A stretch of DNA of 64,000 bases from Mycteria americana (lineage: Eukaryota; Chordata; Aves; Ciconiiformes; Ciconiidae): NCBI RefSeq assembly GCF_035582795.1, contig NC_134366.1, positions 109,251,756 to 109,315,755 on the forward strand. Direction: 5' to 3'. The notes under the pieces were generated by a model. It was not told the DNA's origin and searched no databases. It worked only from the letters and a program-made list of their open reading frames with translations. How positions within the stretch are numbered: the stretch's first letter is position 1; each line of letters starts with the position of its first letter. A program made the translations under genes and the position numbers. Positions 36,620 to 51,598 of the stretch are shown here, one piece after another.

Positions 36620-38110
36620 GGTACTGGCCAGCAAAATGGGGAAGATCACAGAATGCAGCAGTGGATTTTTCACTTTCCTCACCACTTTTATTCTTTCAGA
36701 ATTTAGAAGAAAATGGACTCATGTTCAGAACACTATACATTGTGAAACTTGATCATCCTGGATTTTTTTTATCATTTGTGTCTCAGAACTTTACAATTTT
36801 TTTTAGATGTTTTCTGCATGGACCTTGTGAAAGAGAGGATGCTCTGCACAGTTCTGCACTGCATCAGTATCTTACTAAAATGTGAAGTGAAGGGACTGTA
36901 CACTGAAACAAATGTATCCGAAAGCACAAGGTGATCATTTGTGGTGGTGTTCCCATTTGTGCTGGTCATTCCCCCTAACATCTGTAATGTTAACCATCAG
37001 TATTTGGAGGGTGAGAAGTGAATGTAACGGGTATAAAAGCCTTATAGCTTTGCTGTTAATGATTGTATCAAAGAGCACTATCATTCATTTTAATGAACAG
37101 AAAAGTGGCTATTACAATAGGAAGTAAATGCGGGAAAGAAATCTTTCTTTAAAGAAAAAAAGCATCTCATTTAATGTGTAGGCATTTTCTGCCTCTTTTA
37201 TTTTGCTGGGCCATGTCTAAGTTTACTGGCACTTTCGTTTTGGATCTCTTTCCCCAAGTTGCTGTATAACTGTATGAAAGTATTCTTTTGAGTTGGATGC
37301 ATTTATACAGATGAGGCAGACCTGGAGTCTGAAGTTGCTAAAGCAGCTAAAAATAAAGTAAAATAATAGCTGCAGAAACAATGTTGGTAGAGGATTATTT
37401 TTTCTTGAGAGTTGAGACTTGTAAACTTGCAGGTGAACTGTGCAGGAAATACTGGTTTCTAAAACATTTCTTATGGAAAACCCATTGAGGTTTTTTTTTC
37501 TTTTGGAATAGACATTATAAAACAATGTAAAATAGCGTTTGGAGTGTCAAAAGTTGGTTCTGACAGAACATTTTAAGGTTGTGCAATGATAAAAGGAAGA
37601 CTACTGTATAGTTTTGATGACAAAGAAGGCTCTGCTTAAGGGTTGAGTACTTTACTGGAGTAAAACTGCATAAGCCTGCTCCCTTTGGATAAAACTAGTG
37701 CTTACCTGTTTAAAACTTGTATTTAGCTTTTGTTTGGAATTGGAAAAAATTGGAACTTAAATAAATTAGGTGAAAGATGACTGGTTTTATTTATGGAAAT
37801 CCTATGAGTTGAATTTTAGTAGTGTCTTAATCTTGACAGTGTCACCCATTACAAACACTGAAAATGTACAGACTATAAAATGGTGTTAAGGTTAACAAAG
37901 ATCAGTGGCAAAGGTGTTCTTACATATGTGGGCAATGTGTTTTGTTTTGAAAAGCAGCTGTCGGAAATAATTGAATTACTAGCATACTATTGTATTGGTA
38001 CATGGATATTTTTAGTTCTTTGGTCATAAGGTCCTACAGGTTAAACTGGAGCACCCTAGAAAAACACCACCTGATAGCTGCAACTTTACATTAATAAATG
38101 CCTTAAGTTA
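36620..38110 (+). other. C6orf62: C6orf62 3' untranslated region
   Basis: AT-rich, no further exon signal. Candidate poly(A) signals are at 37760-37765 and 38093-38098; a later AATAAA near 39476 would allow a longer form. Confidence 0.6.
38093..38098 (+). terminator. C6orf62: Poly(A) signal AATAAA, C6orf62
   Basis: About 1.47 kb after the stop codon. The alternative at 37760-37765 would give a 1.1-kb UTR. Confidence 0.5.
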
Positions 38111-41100
38111 CAAAGAAACATATTGAAAATGCTGCTCCGCAGAATGCTAGAACTTTCTAGAATATTTAGTAACCACCATACCTACTAATAGTACTTAAAA
38201 TTTCCCAGCTTTAAGTGCCCCTTCTTTGAATGGCCTGTAAGACATAATACCAAGTGTCCGCATGAAGTTTGAGGTGGGTTTTGTAGGGTCTTGAATGTTG
38301 AAGTTTCATGAGCTTGGATTTTGCTTCCAAAGTGCAATCCCTTTGTTTTTTCTTAATTTGTTATTTTGGACATCATCCCACAGCAGTGAGAATATGGCCA
38401 TAGTTATCTTTGTTAGCAAAGCAAATGACTTCTTAGTTCTTGTATTAGGAATTTTGGTTTTCTTCATTCTGGTTTCTCTTAGAAGAAGCCTCAAGATGTT
38501 GGCCTGAGTGGCTGCGTACAATGCTTTTTAAGTGTCAGCAATGGTATCATCCTTAACTTTAATTCTCTGTATTACAGGGAACAACCTGTTCAGTTTATTT
38601 GCTTTTTTTAGTTTTGTATTGGATATGTAAGATGAACAGGCTACTTGTTTGTTCTTTGAGACGGTGATCCCAGAGTTAAATTAATACTGTGCTTTCTTGG
38701 GAGAACATAGTTGTATAATACTAATTTTGTGAAATGTAGTCTGTTCTACCGAGCTAACAAATGTTATGCTTTTGCTGTGCTACCAGATTGAGTGGATAGC
38801 CATCTGCGTTGTGTAAGTTGTGAAAAAAGGTAAAGGGGAACAACAGGCTTCAGAGCATGAAAATCTCAGGGAGTGTATGAGAGTTTGTTTGTAAATCACT
38901 TGGCATCTTTGAAAGGTGTCACTTTCTCCACTTAAACAGGATAACTGTCGAGGGAAAAGATTAAACTTGAAATTGTCCCAGTCCTTCTCAATGGAGCTTC
39001 TAGTTCAATCTCAGAATATTCTTCTGTTAAGTTACTTCAGCAAAATGCTCTTCAGAAGTGAATGGAAGCAGTACACAGTATCTAGCTTTGGGTTTCAGGT
39101 GCTCTTTGTATCAGCTTGGTGGCTTTTTGGTAGGCTTTCTTAACTTCAAAGTGTAGTTTTGTGAGATAAAACCTAATGTTTACAATTCTGTTAACCTGAC
39201 TAGTTTGTTCAGTGGAGCTGTTTGTAAATACAAAAAGGGCTCTCTTATATGACAAGAATTTTGTTTACTGCCTGCTGTCAACTGCTTGTGTGGCTCCTTT
39301 GGATGTGCTAGTACCAAGAATTGAAATACACTCAATATCTCACCTGAATATGGGAGTTTTACCAGGCTGTTGCTTGAGGATTTGCCGTGTGAACTTGGCA
39401 AGTGCGACTGGGGCAGGGATCGATGTGGAGGCAGCAAAATTAAGTAGACAGAGGCCCATTAAATCTCTTGCATCTAAATAAAGTGCCTGGTGAAGGGAAG
39501 CTTGTGTGGGGTGCTTCCCAGATGACGAGGAGAAACTTCTTAAATGTCATAGCCTGTACTTGGCTGTATAGTTTCCCTTTACTTTTCAAGCTTCTTCAGC
39601 TGCTGCACAAGTGTTATCAAAAATATGGTAAGATGGACAGAACTACTTGTACAAGCATTGCCCAAATGTAATAGGCCTGTAGTTAGTTTGCCCTTTGTCA
39701 CATCTGTCTCAAAGCATAAAAATTGCTTCTCAAAAGCTATTTTGTTACACTAAAATTGCTGTCCTAAGTGATACATCAGGTAGTAGAAACACATTGGGAT
39801 TATTCAGTGTTTCTCTTAAAAAAAAAAAAAGTTAAACTAGAACTAATCTTTGAGCATTGAAAGCTTTAGATCAAGGTACTGATCTCTTGCTACAAGTTGA
39901 TTTTTTTTTTTGTATAGCAAAATGTTAAGCCTATTGGAAACAAAGCTGGTGGAAAGATGGTAATTTTGCCAGTTTCAATTTTCTAGACTTTTTAAAAAAT
40001 TAAGTCGCTGAAAGACCTACTTAATCTGTATTTACAAAATACAAAACAAGCAGAGGATCAGTCTTCACTACAGGTGGGTGCTCTGGTCCTTGTGAATGAC
40101 CACATCTTTTTGTTGACACATTAAAGCATAATGTATTGGTTTTAAAATTACTTTAAAACCTGATACAAGTGCCATAATCTCCTGTTCCTTGTACATACGC
40201 CCAGTTTGTGAGCTCTACAGGCATCCTTCCCTGTCCATTTCTGTTTTGCTGCTGGGAGAACGCTGCATTTTCTTGCACTTGTTGTGTGCTGAGTCATTAG
40301 GTTACTTGCAGTTAACGAATGCCACCTCATGTTAAATCTGGATCTTGGGGGGTTGAACAGTGAGAATGGTCAGTTAAGGGTTTTTTTGCTCCTTAAGTGT
40401 GAGATTATTCTAATGGACTGTTACAGGCTTCATTTAAGATTACATTAAGGTTCCTGCCACTTGCATAATAGTTGTTCAAGTCAAGAATTACTAGACTACA
40501 TTTACATCCACTAAGCAGATAGACATGTGGTGTGAGTTTACTTAATTGCTATTTTCTGTTATTAGCCTGGAAAAGCTTCTCCTGTTTTTACTTTTGCATT
40601 TATTGCAGCAGCAAATTCAGAAGCTTTATAAGCCTACAGATTCTGGAACAGCTTTCTGGAAAGAAATAATGAGATAAAGGGCTTTAATAGTGTTTTACAA
40701 AAGGAAAAAAAGCCTAGCATGCATGTTTGAGGGATGGTACTAGCCTGAGTGGTGTTTATTCTAGAATTCCTTTTGTGGAACAAATCTACTTTTTCATTTT
40801 AGTAATCTTTATGTACAAACCATTCTTGCCCAATCCATAAGGCCAATGTTATTACTTGTCCCTTAGCATCATTAGGACAAAAAAAGGACATTCCTGTGTG
40901 TGGGTTTGGCCTTTGTTTGCACCTGTACTACTTGATGCCATGCTGGTGTTGCGAGAACAAGGCCTCAGCTTGTAGGTGTCTTCTGTACCTGCTAGGCTAC
41001 TTCACTTTGCTGCAGGAGTTCAGCATGACTGCAAGTTAAAAGGTTCAGACATAGAGGGCTTCTCACATTAGAACTGGAAGTTCCCTTAGCTCTTTCCCTG

Positions 41101-44100
41101 CTGTAGTGTACAGGGGCTGGGTGCTTTGTATGAATTCAGTGTTTAAATCTTCCTTGTTGTGGTGGTGTTGGACTACAGATGAACTCTCTGCTGTCAGGAA
41201 TACTAAGGAGGAAGCCGCAGTTCCATCTACAGTAGTGGGTACTGCTTTCTGATCTGTGTACCACAGCTGGGAGTTCACAAGGCTGACTGTACAGCACTGA
41301 TGCTGTGGAAGGGTGCATCAGCTCTACAGGTTAACTGAAGCAAGCTAAGTGAAAAGCAAGCATAATTTCTCTTCACCATGGCTGACAATATCTGTGACCT
41401 AGTTCTGCTTGGAGAGGATTTACATATGGAAAGGTCCCTTCGTTTGAGCACAATTACTGTATGGTAGAGCACCCACTCAACAAGCTGCTTTTCTGGACTC
41501 TTGCAACCTATTCAAGCAGCTACTGCTCTTAAGCAAAAGAAATCAAAGATCCAGAATGTTACTACAGTGGTACAGCCCCAGGTACTGTTTTGGTGAACAA
41601 AAGTAGTTTGTTGTTTTTTTTTCTGGAGGATAGCCAATGTGTCTTGTTTGAGAGCTTGCAGGTAATTTGCTCTGGCTTAGGCGAGAACTGTATATGCTGC
41701 AGTGTCCCACAGCCATGGCAGCTTGGGACCAGGGGATCTGGTAACAGCAGCCGTTCAGTGAATGCATTACAGAATCACAAAGGTAATGACTGTCATCGTG
41801 TTGTCCCTGAACTCTTTTAAGTAGCAAAATAGGAATCAAAGTGCTTTTTTCTTCATTCCCACAGACAGTGAGGTAAGGGAGAGGTTTTGGGGTTTCTTTC
41901 TACTGGCTAAATGGTTTCTGAAGACAGAAAATTCTAAAATGGTTAGTGATAAAACACAGTTGGAAATTGTTCTGTATGCCCTGGCAGTGGCTCGGAGCCA
42001 GTCAGTGAAGCTGAACAGAATTGAACTGTTACTGAGAACAGTTACTTAACAGCCTAATTCTCCCCCCTCCCCCCCCCCCCCCCATCCCCTTTAGGTGGTA
42101 ATGCTTGCCAATTTGAGAACTGTAAACCAGGTAGCTGGTAGTTAAATTGGCAGATTAACCTAGGTGAAGCAGCTCAGCCATGAGACCCCTGTGACAGGTG
42201 GCTCAACCTGAAAGACTAACAAGTAGTCCTGATAGTTTAATGCTTGTTTCAGCAGTGATGTCCTTCCCTACTCTCTCCTCTTCCCAGTTTGTCACTGACA
42301 AGTTGCTTCTTCCTGAGAGCTGGAATCCTTAATGACTAAATCCCTCCTCACAGCACCTTAACCTGTGATCGGTATTTGCCCTGACTAGTATCTGGACTCT
42401 TCGTTTTAAACGCCAGTGGGAACGATTCTGTTCCGATTCCTCATTTTCCCAAGGGGTCTGTAATGTACAGTTCTACCATGGTGCAAACACCTGGGTGTCA
42501 GTCTGAATGCATTTGTGCAACAGTAGCCATGTGAAACCAGCATGAAACACTTGGCTGACCAATATATTACATGAAGGGGGAAGCTGCAGTTACTTTCACT
42601 GATAGTGACAAACTGTTCCACAACATGTCATGTACTGCTATGTGAAAAGTGTGGCCCTCCATCAGGACAGACCTCTAGACATCAGGGAGTATGGTGTAGG
42701 TGTTTGGTATGTTTGGGGGGAAAAAAAGATAAGAAAAAAATGAACAGCACAATATGGGAGGGACAGTCTCATTTGCAGCTGTAAGATACGGAGTTGCAGA
42801 TGTCTGTCAGTTATTGGATATGTAATCTGGTATACTAGTGAGACTCACAAGATGATCTCATCAAGTCACTTTATTTGCTCGCTTGTGAGGGAATTGTGCC
42901 TAAATCTGCAGTGATGGAACCAGGTCAAGCCCACAGGAGATCTGTTTGTTCTCATGCCAGGTGGAACCATGTACCATTTGTCCTTATTACAGTAATTTTT
43001 TTCCATTCCTTTGAGACTTAGGTAAGGTAAGATACAGATTTTTCAACATGTAGGTTAGGGTGAAATCAGTAAAGAACACTTCCAAATATTAAGTCTGATG
43101 TTTGAACAGTTTACTCCCAAAGCTAAGCAAGCTCAATGGTGACAATTCCTTCTAAGATCATCTCCAAGCCTAAGTTAAGTTGTGAAATAAATTGAGGTCA
43201 ACATGCTGCTGCTGGTGGAGGGATAACAGACAAGGTTGTCTTAAAATAATCAGTTTAATGAACTGCTTCTAAAATAACTGGCCTGCATATTAATGATGTC
43301 CCTCTTACTAATTAGGCAGCACTAAAATACTGTGTTGAATAGTCTGTTACAAGGGAGAAGAGAATTCACTTGTCACTTCAGGAAGGGTTTTTTTTCTGTT
43401 TTCCTCTCAGCCTGCAGCAGTCCTTGCCAGGCTTGAGTGGGAACAGGAGGATACTGTTGTTTCTATGTTGAGGTTTGCCACTCTTAATTTGCCTGGACAC
43501 TTTTCAATTGTAATTATGTAGATATGATGAATGCTAAGCGATAGAATGAGACCACTTAACTATGGTAGGTTCCTGAGGCAGCCAGCTTTGATTGAGGGAA
43601 GTCATGTTAAGTTGCAGTGGGACAGTCACACGAGGACAGAGTTGTCCCAGTACACAGAGCTGAGAGCATTCTGAATCTTCTGGCACATACTGAATTCAGC
43701 ACCTCCTTCATTCTCACCCTCTGCCTTTTAATTCAGGTAATAGTCAAAATCACTCTTGTGTTCCAGTGAGGGTGGTGGGTTTATAGTAGTTGGGGGAGCA
43801 GTTTTAATCCTCACTTCTATTTCCTTGCACTCTACTACATGGAAGAAAATGGTAAACTTAAGAATGAAAAAAAAGATGACTGGAGATGCCGGAACATGTT
43901 AATAGGAAGACAACCAGAACAGCAATTGCTAAACCCACTAGGTGGGTCCACATGCTGTGATGGATCCTCTCTGTCTGCTTATCCTAGTAATTGTAGAGGA
44001 GCTGGAGATGCTTAAGACTAATAATAGAGCTCCAGGCAGAGGAAGCTGTAAAGTGAGAAACAATTTAATACAGTGAAGCATATAGTTCTGCTGAGCAAAG

Positions 44101-45175
44101 ATTTAAAACAGGTTGCTCCTGTAATAAGTATCTTCACAGAACTGCTTTAGCAAAGCACTATGTTTCTATAAATGGGATTCAGGGATGATTCTGAGCATGA
44201 GTGCAAGTACTGGGGAAAAAATAATTACAAATGTACTGCTGAAGAGAGGATGCTACCACTAAATGTTCAACTAGCCACAGGCATGTAAGCTACATACACT
44301 TCTGAGACAGCCTCGGAGAAAAAGCTTTTGTTGAGAATGTATATACCATGAACAACTGTTCTAAACTTGCAGCAAAAATACATGCTGATAGCCTGAGCCC
44401 ACTGTAGGTATTTTTAAGAGAACTTCCATTGAAGGGTAAGTTATCAGCTACATCACTTGTTTGAAAGTAATTTTGGAAAGATTGCTGATATATTAGTAAA
44501 CTTGTTCAACTTCATATTGAAAATCCATCTGCATGAACAGGTCACTTAACTCATTGGAAATTATTTCTTTAGGTTTAGGAATGCACATTTAATCACAAAA
44601 TTCAAAACACTGAAGAGAATGAGTCAACCTCTATAACAAAAAGAATTACGCATGCCCCTTACTAGTGTAGATTAACTTTTTCAAATCTCCCAGAAAAGAA
44701 GAAAAATGAAGGTCATGGTTTATGTAAACTTGCACTGCATATGTGGCATCGCTGTTTTTATTAGTGTGATAGCCTTGCCAAGCATTATTTGTCATCGATT
44801 TGAAGAAAGCAGTTAAACCTGTCCACAACAGTGCATGAGGAGACAAGTCTTCAGCTGATGAATAGCAGCTTAACTCTACCACATTCAACCCAAGTCAATC
44901 TACAGCCTTAGTCTGATGAAAGGCTCACCAAATTTATTTTGATACATCCCTAACTCTCAGCTGATGATTTTTAAACAAATATAGCCAGAACTTCAGGTAG
45001 GTAGAGGTGAAAAGCCCATATGATGTAACTGCACTTTAAGGAATCACGGGGAGATGATGAAATCTCCGGTGAATTTGTGTACAAGGATTCCACCACACCC
45101 TCTCTCAACCACTCCATGCTTGCACGCCTTTACTCAGTGCAAAGAGATTACAAAACTATTAAATAATCTTTAAAA
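38111..45175. other. Intergenic DNA between C6orf62 and ACOT13 (convergent genes)
   Basis: No coding exon, RNA gene or transposon recognised in 7 kb. Only simple sequence stands out, such as the C tract near 42062-42083. The AATAAA near 39476 may belong to a long C6orf62 transcript. Confidence 0.5.
42061..42083 (+). repeat. Poly-C tract
   Basis: Nearly pure C run in the C6orf62-ACOT13 spacer, similar to that at 31532. Confidence 0.9.
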
Positions 45176-45192
45176 AGGTAGTTGCAGAAAGC

Positions 45193-45198
45193 TTTATT
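45193..45198 (-). terminator. ACOT13: Poly(A) signal, ACOT13
   Basis: AATAAA on the gene strand about 550 bases past the stop; bases 45175-45748 are the likely 3' UTR. Confidence 0.6.
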
Positions 45199-45748
45199 GA
45201 ATACTTTTGAATTTGTTACAGCATCAGTAAATTACATTTTGTATTAGCCTGCTCTATGCTTTCCAACCAGTGTCACACTATGTTCTAGGAACTCTGTACT
45301 ACCACCTTACAGAGCAAGTAGTTTAGTTCGTAAGCATATATAGTGTTGTTTGAAGGTGATTGTGACGGGCCTGAAGACAGGGTTGCTTTGTCACACGACA
45401 ACACCACAGGCAAAGAAAACAGAGATCTCTTAAAACACTGTCATGCTGGTAAACCATATGGCTGGTCCAAAGGCTCTTCCCTTCTGCTATCTTGACCAAA
45501 AAAAGCCAGATGCATCCCCATGCTATCACACTCTGTTGTTCGTCCCAAAGTAGGCACTAATTTTAGGCTTGTAGTAATTCTGGTGGTAACTAAGAAATTT
45601 GTTCATTTATTATGGGAGTGAGACAAATTCACTTTATATAGACTATCACAACTTTGTGCAGATGATGTCTTACTGCATAAATGAGAAAAATCATTCTATA
45701 TGAGATTCTTAAGCCCAACATTGTTACTTTTAAAATTACTTTCTTATA

Positions 45749-48700
45749 TTAATTTCCTAGATACTTTGTATGTCTACCTTGTGCAATTAACTTTCCTGTC
45801 GCCTTATTTGTTAAATCCACGCTGGCAAATGCAATGTTTCTTCCTTGCTTCAGAATCTGAGCTGTAATCAGTATCTCTTCTCCAATCTTAGCAGCAGAAG
45901 TATATCTTCAATGAAGAACAAAATTAACAGGTAAGAGGCTGTACAGAACACAAATCCAAGAATATTCCTGCATTTTAGATTACTGTGAAAGGAATTGGCA
46001 AAAGTGAGTAATAAAGACACATCTCTCTGCCTGCCTGCTTGCAAATCCCCACTACTTAGAAGACCTTGAGTTCCTCTAAGTACTGCAGTGGTAATTCAGT
46101 ACGAGAGTTCTCTGAGAAAATGGAGGATAGACAGGAACCTATTGGCTTCGTTCTGAGGAACCAAGTTCTGTTCCATTTTGGAACAGAAACAATTGGGTAT
46201 CAAAGAGCTCAGTTAAAAGTTCAGCTTAAAGTCCTATTCCAGCCACTGTTGGCTCCCTACAGCCTTTCTAAACCAGTCTGGCTGGTTCAGCTGCAAAATG
46301 TCTCTGTTACAAAGGCTCCAGAAGGTCATTTCTGTATGGAACCTAAGCATAGGTTAACTGCTTCCCATACCCTGGTCAGAGAGAAGTCATGGAAATCTGG
46401 GAGGCCTTTGAACTTCCCAGGTTTAACACTATTTCCATTCATTAGATAACTCTTTATTTATATGAGTAGGAGGCTGTGCTTTTAAAACACACTCTGCAGG
46501 GAATAGGAAGAAATTCCCCCATAAAATGCCTGGAGAGAATTAGGAGGAACATGATCCAACCATGATCTGAAGTAAGGGAACAGTATTCAAACGTTAGAAT
46601 TAGAGGAGAATCTATAATTGCTGGATATAAATCTTATTGAGATAAATTTCATCAACCACTCCATTTTTATAGATGACACTGTCAAAAGTATGTCAGTCAC
46701 ACCTAATGCTGATGTAGTGCAAGCCCCACTAGTTGACAGGGGGCAGGGTTTCAGTCTTGTTTCATTCTCAGAGGCTGCTGCTGCTGCTCTTGTGATTTAT
46801 AAAAAAAAAAAAAAAAAGCTTCTCTGTTTCCCTCTGTTCTTTCCATTACTGAAATAGCTTCCTCGTGACAACCCTTTAAAAAGCTCCTTCCCAAAAAGGA
46901 AAAAGTTGTATTATAGCAATATACAATATCCAATATCACTTGTTCAATGAAAGCAGTAGTCTGGGTTAAACAAAGCTGTTAATATTTCTTCAGATAACAT
47001 TTCCTAAGGGTTATGCTACTCAATCATTTTGGATCATCTCCAGAGAGAGCACTTTGTCAAGATTTTAGCCCTTATGTAATTGGGTAGGCATACTTGATAG
47101 TGTAAATAATTTGGATGTTGGTCTCTTGTTATACTACTGTAGGGAAAAAAACATAATCATAGGAGAGTTTCAGGGTTTCATTTCCAGTAATTTCCTGGTC
47201 ATCACAGCGGTCGTATAAAGCTTAAATAGATGCTCCAGTCCCACCCACCCAGTGGAGAAATCAAAGGGTGCTGGGGGGGAAAGGAGGGAACCTTGTAAAG
47301 ATACAGATCACTCCCCACACACTTTTAAAGCTTTTTTTTTTTTTAAGACAGTTTTGATGAGGGGTTACTTTTCCAAGATTTTTAATGCTCTGTGTTAGTT
47401 ATTCCAAGCAGGATTACTTTAGTTCTAATCAGTCATAATCTCTTAATTAAAAGTAATGAAGGAAAGCTGACAAGCTATAATAGCATGATCAAAGGTTTCA
47501 GAAGAACTTTTTTTTTTAAAGATACTGTGCTTTAAATTTGCATTACAGGAAAAACTATTCTCAATATAAAACTACTTTTAAATGACCTAGAGCAAAGGAA
47601 TCTTCCTCCAGTGAGAAATTGATTCAACCTGTAATTCACCTTCTATGTGAGCATACAACAGAGCTAAACTGTTTCCTCTTTTAATATTTTTCCTGTTTCA
47701 ATATTTTATGGACTAACACTCAAAAAGGGTTTATAGAAAGCTGCTTACCCTAGATTTTGGTGTTTGAGGACACACTCTAACATATTGAGGACATAACTCT
47801 AACAAGCAAAGACATAAGTTGAGCCAATTTCATAAGACTAAAATTTACCACATATCAACATCACTTTACATTCTATGAATGAATGGGTACTGTCTCTTAA
47901 ACACATGTAACAAATAAAAGCTTAAGAAAGCCCAACTTGATTTTTGCAATAAAATGGCAATATCCCCAAATACAATCCGTCCCCTTAATTTATCAAAACC
48001 AGACTTCTGAAACCAAAGAAAACACCTTTTTTAACTGAGTACTACAGCATAGAAATGATGTACATTGGAGTCAATACTGTCTTAGGGGAAGAAAAGTTAG
48101 TATGTTCTGGTAAACATGGTGGATGATACCTACGTGATGTTCATGTCCACACTGACCCCAGGCGCTGCTCTTTCTGTGTACAGCAACGCTGTTGTTGACA
48201 CCACATCCACAAGCGTGGCTGTCAAACCTCCATGTAACGTGCCACCTCTGTTTGTATGCTCCTCCTCTACTTTCATTTCACAAACAATTTTTCCAGGAGC
48301 TGCAGAAAGAAGTTTCATCTGTATAACCAAAAAAGGAATAGAAAGCTTACTGACAGCAGTACCAACACCCGATACTGCCCTGAATCAAACTGAAAGTAAA
48401 TCTTCTTTAATTCTGGACTCCTGAGACAAATTAAAAGATGGAAAACATAGTAATTCAACTGTCACATTAGGTATTTCCATAAACTTTGAGCACAAGATTG
48501 TTGCCTTAGAAAAATTTGTATTTCTAGTGCAGATAAATATTTAAACTGACAGCTTAACAAAACTTCAATACTTGCTATGCTCTCAGGAATTCCTTAGGAG
48601 ACAACATTCTTCAATTTTCCTTTTGCTTTAATCTGCGACTGAAAAGCAGATTAGAGGGAACACGAAACTGCTCTGACTGTGTGTACCATAGTTGTGAAGG

Positions 48701-51598
48701 TGTATCTGTTAGCTCACAAAATGGAAGCAAGACTGACAGTAATTCATTAATCATTATACTACAGTAACCTCAGTAAAAATCAGTATTTTGAAATGAGCAC
48801 TGGAAATACTAATCAGATTGACCTCCCTGAACTGAAATTCATACTCCTGGGTAGAAGTTTCCAAGGGTGTATCATACTGTATTACAGCATCGTGGCTTGT
48901 ATATACACTTTTATTCCAGCCCATAGGTGTTAAATAGAAAAATTACAGTATATCTATGGTACCATGCTTCCCCCTGTAACCAACACAAGAAGCTGGATTT
49001 TTGAGACCAAGAAGTTACTGCAATTCAGTATTTTAAAATCTTTTTTTCAAGTTTCTTCAGTTAGTAGCACTATATTCAAAATCTGAAATATATTCAAAAT
49101 CTGAAAGCAGATGCAAAACTGGGGTAAGTTCAGCATATATATTTACACCTACAACTAAGACTTTGAAGTACCTTTAGACTGTCACAAGTGAAATGTGGGC
49201 ATAATATTTACTATAATTCCTACTAATTTTCTTACAAAGTTGGGGTTTTTTTTAACTTACATGTTTCCATACTGTATCAGCTGAGTTAACTTAAATCTTT
49301 TTAATCTTAAAAGGAATTAAGATTGAAATGTCTCCAGTTTCACTATTCCTTACTTGTAATGCAGTGTAAGAGCTCAGTTTCAGCCAATGTCCCTTTCTGA
49401 TAGGCCAAAGTTTACCCAATTTTGCAGAGAAATGATACTAAGGTAAACGACAATGTAGGACACAGTCCATCTAAGAATGGAAAAAGCTGGAATTAAGCAG
49501 AGGGGAAATCACTGAGGCAGTGTCCTAATAATAGAAATAGCACCTTTATCAATGAAAATGCCAAGTCCTAAACCAGGCATTGCTGCCTTGCTCTGACTGG
49601 AGGCCTAAGTTTCTGACAGAATTTCTAATGAGGACTTTACTGACGCTTGACACTGGGAGCAGATGGCTTCCGCTACCGTCAGGGAGTGCTCCAATCCATC
49701 AGCGAGGCAAGGAAAGCGTCTGGTTTCATTTGTCATTGCTCTGATCTGGCACTAGCTGCCTGCTCTCCTTGACGAAAATAGTTCAGTATTTGAACACTTC
49801 CAGGACTTACACAGCCAGAGCTGCTGGTTTGTACTTCTCTTCTCCAGCCCTTCTGTGCCTGTCCTCCCACGCGTCTGTCTCAGTGAGCGGAATGCTGCTT
49901 TGGCTTCCAGCCACTACTGCTATGCACTACTTCTTTGGAGAATGGGCTTTAAATCCCACAGCCGTTAAGCCCTATGTAGGTACCACATTGGAATTAAACC
50001 AGAAAGTAAGTCTGATGCTGGGGCTGAAAAGTTTCAGACTAAAATCTGTCTTCTCCAGAACAGGAGAAATCTTGAGTCCTATTTAGTTACAGTAAGAAAG
50101 GCTTCAGGTATCTCCCAGAAAAATAGCAGATACTTTAAATTTAAACAAAACCATACTTTTATTGTTATTATGATTATGTTCATAGCATCATACTTCTAGA
50201 AGAAGATTGCAGAAAAAGTCAAAAAAGTATTCCAGAGCAAGGTAAGGAGCCTGTCTTCCAGGGCTTACTTCCAGCCTGTTGCCTTTATGAGCTGAAATAC
50301 TGCATTTGTTCTCCACTTTGTAGGATTTTAAAGTAAAGGAGAGTAAAGTTATCACAGTAAAGAGGTGACTAAGAACTAATTGGACTCTTTATAAATAAGT
50401 GAACTTCATAAACTTAAAGCTTTATACTTTTTATATACAAGACCAAAATGTCTTGGGGAAACAAGATAATAAGAGTTGTTTTGCAAATAGTTACCTTCTA
50501 TTAAATGTAATGGATCATGGAGCTGTAAATAAAAGCACAGCTTGCTCCTCTACAATGCAAAACACATAAAGTTTAAAATGGTTGGTTTTCTTAGATATAT
50601 TTACTGCCTCTCTCCATGTCACGGTTACATAAATAAATAGCAATCAAATGCAGAATTCTAGCATTGCAAAACTTAATGAGAACACTGGAACTGCATCACA
50701 GGATCACCGGAACATATCAGCTACACACTACGAAATTTAAGAAGACACAGTAACATCATTTCAACTTTTTTTTTTTATCATAATGCAGAGCCCTACCAGT
50801 CAAATGCATTTTTTTTATACTGAGCCTTGTCAGAAGCTCAGAGAGCACTTAAGTGCTTGTGTTTTCAGTCTGACTTCAACACAAAATGTCAGATGTTATA
50901 ATTAGCTACTTTTTTTTTTTTTTTAACAGAGAAGAGTAATAATTGATTTCATAATTTCACAGTCCGGAAAGTTAGCTTAGTCTCAGGTACTAGGAAGGGA
51001 TGAACACTAGTTACTAAATAGCCCACGGAAAGCTATTCAGCACAATCCTTGTCTCCAGAGAGGTACCAGAGGGCAGCTCTAGTATTTCAGTTATTGAATA
51101 ACAATTGTGTTTTCTACCGTGTGTCACCATCATGGCCACACACCGCTGTTGGGAAATCTTGAATCCGGGGAAAACAACGGCAGGGCTGCACCACCGGGCT
51201 CCTGAAGCGCCCGCAGCCACGCCAGCGCGGTCGGGATTCGGCTCACCCACCGCAGGCCTCGGCCCCCTCCAGCTCGGGCGGCCTAGCCCCTGAGGCCCGC
51301 GGGCACCGTCTGCCAGCGCCTGAGGCGGGGATGAGGCGGGCACTGCCCCGGCAGGACGGCACGGCTTCGCCAGACCTCGGCCGAGGCTGTAACCGCGAGA
51401 CGGCGCCTAAGGAAACGCACCTCGCCCTGCCGCGGCCTTTTATTCTGGGAGGGGAAACACTGGCTCTTAAACGAGCAGCCCCTCCTGGGGGCCGCGCCGC
51501 CCGCGGCCCGCCCGTACCTTGCGGAGCACTCGGTCGAAGCCCTGCGACTCCACCATGCACTTCATGACCTCCCTCAGGCTCTCCACTGTGAACCCCAT
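45749..51598 (-). CDS. ACOT13: Acyl-CoA thioesterase 13 (THEM2)
   Basis: Three coding exons in gene order: 51598-51518, 48318-48134 and 45905-45749, in phase, giving 140 aa as in human. It opens MGFTVESLREVMKCMVESQG, has ITYTSAAKIGEEILITAQIL across the last junction and ends GRHTKYLGN. The donor of exon 2 must be CAC|GTAGGT at 48134; using the next GT would put a TAG in frame. It is a single hotdog-fold thioesterase of the PaaI/4HBT type: the active-site residues known in human are all present at the same numbers, N50, H56, G57, D65 and S83 (HTNRGGTLHGGLTATLVD). The enzyme hydrolyses medium- and long-chain acyl-CoA, works as a tetramer mainly at mitochondria, and binds PCTP (StARD2). Its start lies 106 bp from that of TDP2. 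Confidence 0.96.
49071..49106. repeat. 18-bp perfect tandem duplication
   Basis: TATATTCAAAATCTGAAA occurs twice in direct tandem within ACOT13 intron 1. Confidence 0.9.

Noticed and set aside
46066-46449. 127-codon plus-strand open frame inside ACOT13 intron 2
   Set aside because: No domain, no splice context; length is within chance for the region.
49769-50086. 105-codon open frame inside ACOT13 intron 1
   Set aside because: No family resemblance and starts at a non-ATG codon.
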